DNA of 64,000 bases from Loripinus fragilis. Lineage: Eukaryota > Mollusca > Bivalvia > Lucinida > Lucinidae. The notes under the pieces were generated by a model. That model saw only the letters and a program-made list of their open reading frames with translations. It did not search any database and was not told the DNA's origin. Shown in pieces: positions 55,956 to 64,000 of this stretch (the stretch's first letter is position 1; each line of letters starts with the position of its first letter). The stretch spans positions 106,860,305 to 106,924,304 of the forward strand of contig OZ026518.1 of NCBI GenBank assembly GCA_964019695.1, given 5' to 3'. A program made the position numbers and the translations under genes.

Positions 55956-56194
55956 TGAGTCGCAACATGAGATTTCCAACAATGTGGTATGTGCGACCAG
56001 CAAAGCCTCAGATCAGCCTGCGCATATGCGCAGTCTGATCAGAGCCTTTGCTAGTCGCTTGAATATTCTATGACTGTTTAGCTACTGACTGAACATCATT
56101 TGGAGTTTCTAAGCTTAAAAGGAGGCTGCACAGGCTAGTCTGAGCCTACACTTGTCAAACTGCCACATTGTTGGAAATCACATGTCATGGGTCA
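55956..56194. mobile_element. GAGCCGCGACAT element, copy 5
   Basis: TTGAGTCGCAACATGAGATT, CAGCCTGCGCATATGCGCAG and AATCACATGTCATGGGTCA. Confidence 0.83.
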
Positions 56195-56287
56195 TATATT
56201 TATTTTGTTTTCGCAGTATTTTTATAGCTTTGCTAATTACAACATTCCACCTAGTAAGTCTTTATCAAAATTTTATTCCCTCTTTTG

Positions 56288-56340
56288 AAAACAGCGTTGA
56301 TCCAGATCAGAAGTCAGCTGCTATGGATCAACACTGTTTT
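56288..56340. repeat. Switch-core hairpin copy 12
   Basis: AAAACAGCGTTGATCCAGAT / CTATGGATCAACACTGTTTT, core reduced to CAGAAGTCAGCTG. Confidence 0.78.
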
Positions 56341-56674
56341 TATCAACACCATGAATCCATATAAAATCAGTAGGTGATTTAGAATAGCAATGACAACTCA
56401 AAAAGAGTTCAGTGTACGATTATAGGAGCATGTGCACTTATTATGTAGAATATGGTGTGTTTTTTTTGTTTGTTTTTTAAACCAAAAAATAAAAAATAAG
56501 AAAAAATATGGTAATTTTTTTGTCATGTAAATTGGCATAATTTTTTATACCTGTAGTGTGCCGACAGCATTTTGAAACAATTAATGGCTGATACTCAAGA
56601 TGCTTGAAAAGCAATACATTGCTGTTTTCTTAGCATCATATACATGTAATTCAGACAAGATTTCAAAATGCTAT

Positions 56675-57052
56675 ATATAGAGGATCTTACATGAGTGCTC
56701 CTTTTTGCAGATATAGAGGATCTTACATGAGTCTTCATGTTTTATTGAATTTATTAAACGAGTTGGGGAAAAGACATAAAATGCTAGGCTTGTCGAGCAT
56801 TTTATCTCTTTTTCGCAACAAGTTTAATAAATTCAATAATACAGGAGCATGAATGTTAGATTCTATTTATCATAGGACTTTAAACTTACTTTGAAATCAT
56901 ACTTTAGGTGTGAAAACGTTAGGGTTTTGCCATATGCGCGACGTTAAAAGCATAATTACATAACGTTTCTCGAAAATCTGTAAACAACTTGTGGTTTATG
57001 GATTTTATTGCATGGCGTTATTTCACTCCCAGACGCGACATCATATGATAAA
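56675..57052. repeat. Long fold-back repeat, copy 3 (inverted)
   Basis: GTTTTATTGAATTTATTAAA / TTTAATAAATTCAATAATAC arms and GCGTTATTTCACTCCCAGAC; AGATATAGAGGATCTTACAT is duplicated at its left edge. Confidence 0.78.
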
Positions 57053-57174
57053 AGCAGTTTGATTACAATGTAGCTAAATGCAGTCCCCATTCTTTTTCTT
57101 CTTCTGTTTGTTTCTGGCATTATTTAGTAGCTTCTAGATGTCTCTTATTTTCTTGGTTACAAGTTTAACCCTCT

Positions 57175-57393
57175 ACTCCATAATAACTCCTTTTGACGCC
57201 TTTGAAATATCATGTATTTGAAAATATTATGGAAAATGGGGCATTTGCTCCAAAAGAGCAAATGCTCCATTTTCCATGATATTTTCAAAAGTATTCAAAA
57301 CTTTACTTAAAGTTTTCTTTAATTTTTTCAATGTTGTCTAAACATAGAAAATGATGTCATGATCTAAGAATAGCCTATGGAGTAAAGGGTTAA
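57175..57393. repeat. TTAACCCTTTACTCCATA MITE, complete
   Basis: TTAACCCTCTACTCCATAA to TATGGAGTAAAGGGTTAA; core GGGGCATTTGCTCC..AAGAGCAAATGCTCC. Confidence 0.85.
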
Positions 57394-58044
57394 AGGTATA
57401 TCTGTTGTTTTATATGATTAACCTAACCCATTAAAGAGCCAGTCTGTGAGATATTGGTACAATGTACTTATCACTTTTGTGACTAGCGAAGCTTCAGACG
57501 AACATGAGCATCATCACAGTCCCACCAGAACATCCGTTGCTTATATACGCAAATTATGGAAATAGAGGAAGCCTCTGAATAAAAATCACACCTCTAGCCC
57601 CACTAGATAGCTGTGCATGCATGTTTAAAGAATGACTTCATGCATATACAATAAGTACCAGCAGCTTATTAACTGACCCAATTAACTTCAATTAAACCAG
57701 GTACTTTTGAGGTATTTGGATTTGATATATATAGAAAAGTAAAGTAAGTAAGGGTGCAAAGATCAGGAATCGATACAATCAAGTACCACACCTGACCAAG
57801 GATACTAATGGGAAAGTGACAAACTCACAGAAGACACCACAAACAAGAGCCAAGAGGTCAGCCCTTTCCCAGCAGGTGACCACATCATTGCCGTTTAAGC
57901 CTGGTGTGCTGGAAAGGAACGTGTCACAATGTGGCTGATCGGTGACCAATCACTTGCCGCGGGCCTCATTCCCATTAATACATGGCAGCAGAGGGCTTCA
58001 TTGCCATTTAAGCCCAGTGTGCTGGAAAGGAAGATATATAACAA

Positions 58045-58170
58045 TGATGATAAAACATTATTTTCCGTAAAAACGTTTGCCAAGCCCTCGTGTGATAATG
58101 TGTTGCAGCCCTCACCATTTCGCGGTTAGGGCTTCAACACATTATCACACTTGAGCTTGGCAAACGTTTA
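58045..58170. repeat. Imperfect hairpin (CACATTATCACAC arms)
   Basis: AAACGTTTGCCAAGC...GTGTGATAATGTGTTG is mirrored by CAACACATTATCACAC...GCTTGGCAAACGTTT. Confidence 0.87.
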
Positions 58171-58444
58171 TACACGGTTATCTTCTTAATGTAAGAACAC
58201 TATCACATGTAAAGTAAATAAGAACACGTCTCATTATATAATTAAAATGAAAGGTTTGTTGCATTTTTTCCATCTGAATATAGCAAGCTATCAAAACTGT
58301 TGCAAGTTAACTTTTCATAGTGAAGAAGTAGCAGACATTTTGATAGAGAATGGTAAAGCAAATTTTAGTTGTAAATAATGTGAAAGTTGCTAAATGTGCT
58401 GATGATAAAACACCAATACTATCGAGGAACGTAGATAAAAATCC

Positions 58445-58520
58445 TTAGAAACAGAGTTTTTGATTGCCATTTGTCGCCACACTGACAACAAATGGCAATC
58501 AAAAACACTGTTTCTATCAA
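58445..58520. repeat. Hairpin (TTTTTGATTGCCATTTGT arms)
   Basis: GAAACAGAGTTTTTGATTGC and CCATTTGT are mirrored by ACAAATGGCAATCAAAAA...GTTTC. Confidence 0.88.
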
Positions 58521-58782
58521 TTTTTGATCAGTGTTTGTAGATTATTGATAGCGTTTTCAATTGCCGCCTACCAGGTGTGAAATTGGTTTCTTGCGCTATA
58601 AGGATGAAAATCATTCAAAGCCCACAATTTAAAAGGCTATATTAATGTCAGGGTATGCATGTGTTGATAGATGTTTAAATCTTGATTGTAAACAGAAGTG
58701 CAGTTAAGAGTCTGATCAGGCACTGACTTTGTCATGGTCTTCTTTTGTTTTTTTGCTAAAGCCTCTTGTCAGGCTTTCTTTT

Positions 58783-58998
58783 AACCCTTAATGTGCCAAT
58801 CGCAACAAAAGTCCTCTGCTTTCTCGTCTTCTGAAATGTTTAAGAAGCCTCTGTTGCAAACAGTGTAGACCCAGATCTGGGTCCATGCTGTTTGCTTCTA
58901 TACTTAATTTGTCAGCAATTTTAGGCAATTATTTGCAGCAGACGACTTCAGCAGACGCCATTTTCAGATGCATTTTTTTCCTGGCACTTTAAGGGTTA
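58783..58998. repeat. AACCCTT-GCCAATCAC MITE with a switch-core hairpin inside
   Basis: Outer TTAACCCTTAATGTGCCAAT and GGCACTTTAAGGGTTAA; the centre is not the usual GAGAATCGTCTGC stem but hairpin copy 13 at 58856-58897. Confidence 0.82.
58856..58897. repeat. Switch-core hairpin copy 13 (core absent)
   Basis: GCAAACAGTGTAGACCCAGA runs straight into TCTGGGTCCATGCTGTTTGC: outer arms only. Confidence 0.87.
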
Positions 58999-59012
58999 AA
59001 AAGAAATTGAAT

Positions 59013-59076
59013 CAAACACTATGAACCCTGATGAGAAAGCTCCTAAGAGCAGCCTGATCTGAGTTCATAGTTTTTA
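59013..59076. repeat. Switch-core hairpin copy 14
   Basis: AAACACTATGAACCCTGATG / CTGATCTGAGTTCATAGTTT, core GCTCCTAAGAGC. Confidence 0.8.
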
Positions 59077-59188
59077 CAATATAGACTAGATCTACCACTT
59101 TAGATGAGCAAATGAGAGAGCAGACGGAGTTTCATGTAAATGGTGGGAAGAGGATTAAGGATTAATAGTGTGGTATTCATCATTTCAG

Positions 59189-59253
59189 TTGATGGAGACA
59201 GGTAACCCAGACCAGGCTGCCAAGACTTCAACCAGTAGTGTTCAAGAAGAGGA
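59189..59253 (+). CDS. FYB1: FYB1-like adaptor, linker exon
   Basis: A 65-bp exon after CATCATTTCAG, donor GTAAGT; phase 0 in (fits 44289) and phase 2 out (fits 60404). It encodes LMETGNPDQAAKTSTSSVQE and EE. Low complexity, no domain. The 15-kb intron before it could hide further exons of total length divisible by three. Confidence 0.68.
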
Positions 59254-59344
59254 GTAAGTATAATAATGTCAACTCATCAGCTGCTAATAGTGACTATATA
59301 CCGTCTGCTGTATCGTCTGCTAGTCCATTTAAAATGTCTCTGTA

Positions 59345-59393
59345 GCAAACAGTGTCCTAAAGGAGCAGTCTGATCTGGGTCAACACTGTTTGT
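59345..59393. repeat. Switch-core hairpin copy 15 (one arm shortened)
   Basis: GCAAACAGTGTCCTAAAGGA, then GCAGTCTGATCTGGGTC and AACACTGTTTG; the left inner arm is missing. Confidence 0.8.
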
Positions 59394-59616
59394 CTGTATG
59401 CAGAAATTAGTCCTTGACTTCAGCAGATGACATTTTAAGATGCATTTTTTTTGTAGCAGGTGAAGGGTTAATCCTCAAAATGCCAATCACAACTGCAGCA
59501 GAAGACAAATTTTGTGATATGTACATGTATCATCAAGTCTGGTGGTGGTGTGGGGGTGGGGGTAAAGCTTGACATTTCAGGTGAATTGGCTGCTAGCAGA
59601 CCATTCACAAAAAAGG

Positions 59617-59804
59617 GGAACCCAGTGGCTCAGTGGTAGAGTGCTTGACTCGAGGCCGAGGGTTCGAGCCTCACCAGCATCACTGTGTTGTGGTCCTTGG
59701 GCAAGACACATTTATCCTAGCTTAGTACTGGTTGAACCCAGGAAGACCTGTCCCTGTTTAACTGAAAGATTGTTGATGGGACATAAAGAATGAAATCAAA
59801 CAAC
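59617..59804 (+). repeat. tRNA-derived SINE, family A
   Basis: CAGTGGCTCAGTGGTAGAGT, GAGGGTTCGAGCC, and the tail ACATAAAGAATGAAATCAAA. The B box is perfect. Confidence 0.88.
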
Positions 59805-60032
59805 ACCAGTCACATAAAATAGCAAGTCTTATTGGGTTGCTTTAATGTTGTTTAAGATGTGAAAATAAATGATAATACCAGTATGCCTATTTTCAACAAT
59901 GTAATTACTGATGCACACCACAATTTGAATTATTAAAGTTGCCTAAATCAAGGCCCATTTCGTTTACTAGATAAACTAGTTATTATTGTAAAGTGTTCTA
60001 TCTCAGTCATATACAGAGGGGGGTGGGGTGCA

Positions 60033-60365
60033 AGCATGCAGTGATCCAGGAAGTTTTGTCAGTGGGGGTCCAAATTTGATAAGGTTTTTTTTTTGTTTTT
60101 TTTTAAGTTGATGAGGGGATATAGGATCCAAATGCCCCTATAAATGGATCATCATCCGCCCGCCAGCTAAAAACCATTTAAATGGCATTTCATTGGTGTG
60201 CCGATGATAGCCCAACATTAAATGGTGCCTTGGTAGCTTTGTGATTTTTCAGGGGATCTGGACCAGTATTGCTAAGAAACCCTATATTTTTGTAATTTTT
60301 TCTGGGGGGGGGGGGGGGGGGGGGGTCCGGACCCCCTGTCCCCACCTCTGGATCCGCCCATGGCA
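60033..60365. mobile_element. hAT-like element with 22-bp poly-G run
   Basis: GCATGCAGTGATCCAGGAAG on the left, CCCCACCTCTGGATCCGCCC on the right, G run at 60304-60325. It ends 38 bp before the 60404 exon. Confidence 0.7.
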
Positions 60366-60403
60366 AGTACTATGAAAATGATATTTAATCTTGTACTATT
60401 CAG

Positions 60404-60468
60404 TTTGGATGGAGAGAATTATGAAGATGCAGATGCTGCAGGGGAAGCTGAGGAACTTATAGAAGAAG
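60404..60468 (+). CDS. FYB1: FYB1-like adaptor, acidic exon with ENYEDA motif
   Basis: A 65-bp exon after TTGTACTATTCAG, donor GTAAGT. The split GA+T codon gives D, then LDGENYEDADAAGEAEELIE and E; one base is left for an exon not found in the window. NYEDA in acidic context is a further candidate phosphotyrosine site. In vertebrate FYB1 an acidic YDDV-rich linker precedes the second hSH3, so that domain should lie beyond 64000. Confidence 0.78.
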
Positions 60469-60499
60469 GTAAGTGACAACCTAGTGTGAAGAAGGTGTG

Positions 60500-60660
60500 A
60501 AATAATTAGAGATTATCACACGAAGGTTTGGTTATCGCCCCAAGTATCAACCTGTGACCCCATTATCAGCCGGAGAGCTTTAGCTAGAGGGCTAATGATG
60601 GTCGAGGGTTGATACTTCGGGTGATAACCAAACTCCATGTAATCTGATTATCACATATTC
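60500..60660. repeat. Fold-back repeat (GGTTATCGCCCCAAGTATCAACC)
   Basis: GATTATCACACGAAGGTTTG...AGTATCAACC is mirrored by GGTTGATACT...CAAACTCCATGTAATCTGAT. Confidence 0.85.
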
Positions 60661-61134
60661 CAATTCACTATTTTAACGTGTTTGACGTACAAAAATGTAA
60701 TTAAAATAGAAAACTGGCGTAAATTTTGCGTTACGTCACGCCACTTGTTTACATCTGACGTCATCTAATGATCAACGTCTCGTGTGGGGCATGATAACCT
60801 CCCTCCATTCAAAATACATGACTTCCGGTTATCATCATGGCAGGTTAATAACCAGTTGGCGGGAAAGTGCTCATTGCATATGCAGAATTTGGGTTATCGC
60901 GGCAAATAGTGTTGGAAATATGTGATAAAGTGAATTATCAGTTACCTCTCATATTAACTGCATTGTTGCACATTGCCTGATAAAGGTTGTCTATCTCACT
61001 TTTATCAGATCATTATGAGATTGCACTTTTTGAATGACGTTGCTAATGACACTGACTCAAATTTTTTTTTCGAAAATTACGTCATAATCGCTAGTTTGAA
61101 GAGTGAATCAATGGGTAAAGTGATTAATAGAATA

Positions 61135-61285
61135 CCAGGTTCGCGTCTTTTGATATCAAGTTTACCAGGGTCTCCTTTGAGAATGCTTGTTGAATCGCTC
61201 GGCAAGCCTCGCGATGTCAGCAAGCATTCTCAAGGCCTTGCCTGGTAAACTTGATATCAAAAGACACTCACCTAGTATTCTCTAT
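61135..61285. repeat. Imperfect hairpin (GATATCAAGTTTACCAGG arms)
   Basis: TTTTGATATCAAGTTTACCA and GAGAATGCTTG are mirrored by CAAGCATTCTC and TGGTAAACTTGATATCAAAA. Confidence 0.9.
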
Positions 61286-61499
61286 GTAAAGAGTAAACTA
61301 ATGTGAAGAAGGTAATGAATAAACAACAACAGAACCACTGCCTTAAAAAGGACATTTAAAACCATTGGTATGACTTACAAATCACTGAGTAATACTGGCA
61401 TGCATAAGATTAAAAAAAAATAGAAAAAGCCTAAATTACACCAAAAGGTCCACACATTTGCTGCCACCAAATTCAAGTGTTTTACTTAAGAAATTAATT

Positions 61500-61605
61500 C
61501 AGTTTTTGGAATGTTCATGGAATCATGAATACTTCGACTTTCAAACTTTGCAAGAGACCCAAAGTATTCATGATTCCATGAACATTCCAAAAATTGAATT
61601 TATTG
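61500..61605. repeat. Hairpin (GGAATGTTCATGGAATCATG arms)
   Basis: GGAATGTTCATGGAATCATG then AATACTT is mirrored exactly; the loop is about 28 bp. Confidence 0.92.
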
Positions 61606-61849
61606 CTTATATTTAACACGACAGCCAATGGAGCAAACAAGAGGCTTGTCTTGCACATGCGACTCAGGTGTGGCTCACTGTCAATCACAAAACCTGTATC
61701 ACTTCTGGTGAATGAGTTTGATGTTCGAAGCTTATTTCACGGGCAAGTGAGCTTGGCAGCTGTCAGTCAAATTTGTGTAATTCATGAGGTTATGAACAGT
61801 TGCGAAAATCTAAAGATTCATTAAAGGATTGCTTCGAAAATGTAAATAT

Positions 61850-64000
61850 AGTAGTGTGGAGAAGGTAGTAGCAATATGTGAAGAAGATGGTAAAAAGTCT
61901 CATAGAGTGAAGAAGGTGGTGAACCAGTGTGCAAAACCTGACATAGTGTCAATAAGGTGGTAACATAGTATGAAGATGGTAGTGACATAGTATGAAGAAG
62001 AGAGTGACATATTGTAGAAATGTGAAGCAGAAAGTGACATAGTATGAAGAAGAGAGTGACATATTGTAGAAATGTGAAGCAGAAAGTGACATAGTATGAA
62101 GAAGAGAGTGACATATTGTAGAAATGTGAAGCAGGAAGTGACATAGTATGAAGAAGAGAGTGACATATTGTAGAAATGTGAAGCAGAAAGTGACATAGTA
62201 TGAAGAAGAGAGTGACATATTGTGAAACTGTGAAGCAGGAAGTGACATAGTATGAAGAAGAGAGTGACATTGTGAAACTGTGAAGCAGAAAGTGACATAG
62301 TATGAAGAAGAGAGTGACATATTGTGAAACTGTGAAGCAGAAAGTGACATAGTATGAAGAAGAGAGTGACATATTGTAGAAATGTGAAGCAGAAAGTGAC
62401 ATAGTATGAAGAATGAAAATGACATAGAAGATGGTAGTGACATAGTATGAAGAAGAGAGTGACATATTGTAGAAATGTGAAGCAGAAAGTGACATAGTAT
62501 GAAGAAGAGAGTGACATATTGTGAAACTGTGAAGCAGAAAGTGACATAGTATGAAGAAGAGAGTGACATATTGTGAAACTGTGAAGCAGAAAGTGACATA
62601 GTATGAAGAAGAGAGTGACATATTGTGAAACTGTGAAGCAGAAAGTGACATAGTATGAAGAAGAGAATGACATATTGTGAAACTGTGAAGCAGGAAGTGA
62701 CATAGCATGAAGAAGAGAGTGACATATTGTGAAACTGTGAAGCAGGAAGTGACATAGTATGAAGAAGAGAGTGACATATTGTAGAAATGTGAAGCAGAAA
62801 GTGACATAGTATGAAGAAGAGAGTGACATATTGTGAAACTGTGAAGCAGGAAGTGACATAGCATGAAGAAGAGAGTGACATATTGTGAAACTGTGAAGCA
62901 GAAAGTGACATAGTATGAAGAAGAGAGTGACATATTGTGAAACTGTGAAGCAGGAAGTGACATAGTATGAAGAAGAGAGTGACATATTGTGAAACTGTGA
63001 AGCAGAAAGTGACATAGTATGAAGAAGAGAGTGACATATTGTGAAACTGTGAAGCAGGAAGTGACATAGTATGAAGAAGAGAGTGACATATTGTGAAACT
63101 GTGAAGCAGAAAGTGACATAGTATGAAGAAGAGAGTGACATATTGTGAAACTGTGAAGCAGAAAGTGACATAGTATGAAGAAGAGAGTGACATATTGTGA
63201 AACTGTGAAGCAGAAAGTGACATAGTATGAAGAAGAGAGTGACATATTGTGAAACTGTGAAGCAGGAAGTGACATAGCATGAAGAATGAAAATGACATAG
63301 TGTGAAGAAGGTAGTTGCATATTGTCAAGAAGATATAAAAACATAGGGTATGGAAGAAAGTAACAGAGTGTGTAGAAGATAGAGAGATAGTGTGAAGATG
63401 GTAGTCGTGTAGTGGGAATAGGGTAGTAACATAGTGTGTAGAAGGTTTTTGCATAATTTGAAGATGGTAGTGGTGTAGTGGGAAATTGGTAGTGAAATAG
63501 TGTGTAAAGGGTTTTGGCATAGTTTGAAGAAGGTTGTGACAAAGTATGAAGAAGGTAGAGACACAGTGTAAAGAAGTTAAATGGCATAGTGTGAGGAAGT
63601 TAGTTGCATATTGTGAAAAAGAAACATAGTGTGAAGAAGTAAAGTGACATAGTGTGAAGAAGTAAAGTGACATAGTGTGAGGAAGTTAGTTGCATATTGT
63701 GAAAAAGAAACATAGTGTGAAGAAGTAAAGTGACATAGTGTGAAGAAGTAAAGTGACATAGTGTGAGGAAGTTAGTTGCATATTGTGAAAAAGAAACATA
63801 GTGTGAAGAAGTAAAGTGACATAGTGTGAAGAAGATAGAAACATAGTTTGAAGAAGTTAGTTGCATATTATGAAAAACATAGTGTGAAGAAGATAGAAAC
63901 ATAGTGTGAAGAAGTTAGTTGCATATTGTGAAAAAGAAACATAGAGTGAAGAAGTAAAGTGACATAGTGTGAAGAAGATAGAGACATAGTGTGAAGAAGT
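61850..64000. repeat. 52-bp minisatellite and flanking shorter-period array
   Basis: From about 61982 to 63270 the unit is 52 bp: GTGACATAGTATGAAGAAGA plus GAGTGACATATTG plus TGAAACTGTGAAGCAG and AAA. Starts at 61982, 62034, 62086 and 62138 confirm the period. Two subtypes differ in the middle (TTGTAGAAATGTGAAGC or TTGTGAAACTGTGAAGC). The unit is itself two related halves beginning GTGACATA. From 63290 to the window end the array continues with looser 20-50 bp units such as CATAGTGTGAAGAAG. Because 52 is not a multiple of three and the minus strand lacks stops in the unit, all three minus frames are open for hundreds of codons; these are not genes. Confidence 0.96.

Larger units (their letters stand above)
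8219..60468 (+). other. FYB1: Gene span: FYB1/ADAP-like adaptor, 13 exons or exon candidates, incomplete at both ends
   Basis: Joined exons: 8219-9224, 11166-11183, 12041-12061 (or from 12038), 19131-19230, 20341-20444, 25038-25108, 25969-26006, 26977-27175, 28886-28948, 32077-32251, 44237-44289, 59189-59253, 60404-60468. Intron phases run 1,1,1,2,1,0,2,0,0,1,0,2,1 and fit throughout, giving about 659 codons with no stop. Known of the family: FYB1/ADAP is a cytosolic immune adaptor that binds SH2 domains through phosphotyrosines and carries helically extended SH3 (hSH3) domains. Seen here: tyrosine motifs, a proline-rich part, a Lys/Glu coiled coil and an hSH3-like core in the same order as in vertebrate FYB1. 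No start codon with an upstream exon and no stop codon is visible, so the first and last exons lie outside the window or were missed. Function in this animal is inferred. Confidence 0.82.

Noticed and set aside
61594..61824. 76-residue plus-strand frame
   Set aside because: Starts within a hairpin arm, no recognisable domain, and not linked by splice sites to the gene.
61821..63673. Minus-strand open frames of 588, 574 and 423 residues
   Set aside because: They are three frames through the same 52-bp tandem repeat; the peptides are rotations of one 52-residue unit, and no start, splice or domain supports a gene.
1..64000. CRISPR arrays, operons, rRNA genes, endogenous viral genes
   Set aside because: No evenly spaced direct repeats with unique spacers, no rRNA sequence, no bacterial gene organisation; the only retro-element coding relics are LINE fragments and a short gypsy RNase H piece.

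Overview
The window is AT-rich animal nuclear DNA. It has spliced genes with GT-AG introns, dense short palindromic repeats, tRNA-derived SINEs, decayed LINEs and no prokaryotic operon structure. The protein family found is metazoan. The repeat style (many fold-back elements, the CCGTCCGTCCGT-containing elements, the GAGCCGCGACAT inverted-repeat elements) suggests a mollusc, most likely a heterodont bivalve. That assignment rests on general recollection of such genomes, not on a search.

One host gene is recognisable, on the + strand, with 13 exons or exon candidates from 8219 to 60468 (about 660 codons). It encodes an FYB1/ADAP (Fyn-binding protein) family adaptor. A long disordered exon carries short proline/lysine motifs, an IYDD motif and a YEEI motif. 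Two in-frame microexon candidates follow, then exons with EIYDD, EYDDV and LYEAL tyrosine motifs, a proline-rich stretch, a charged coiled coil, and a helically extended SH3-like domain split over exons at 32077-32251 and 44237-44289. Two acidic linker exons come last. All exon phases agree from first to last, which is the strongest evidence for the model. The true N-terminus and the C-terminal end (a second hSH3 domain in vertebrate relatives) are not seen.

Everything else is intron or flank filled with mobile DNA. 1-8200: SINE, hairpins, a 3'-LINE fragment broken by a nested 1.7-kb element, and an LTR- or promoter-like block. 9.2-20 kb: several miniature inverted-repeat (MITE) families. 20.4-25 kb: a CRE-containing repeat and a 910-bp inverted-repeat element with six RFX X-box-like sites. 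29-44 kb: hairpins, a CCGTCC element nested in another MITE, LINE and RNase H relics, and a 1.35-kb inverted-repeat element. 44-59 kb: hAT-like elements (one interrupted by a LINE with a clean target duplication), an ATC microsatellite and poly-G runs. 61.8-64 kb: a 52-bp minisatellite that runs off the window.

The most unusual pattern is a superfamily of short hairpins sharing outer arms (around AAACAGTGTAGACC or AAACTGTTTGGATCCAGATCAG and their complements). Their central stems differ completely from copy to copy yet stay self-complementary. More than two dozen copies lie in this window, alone or inside larger MITEs.
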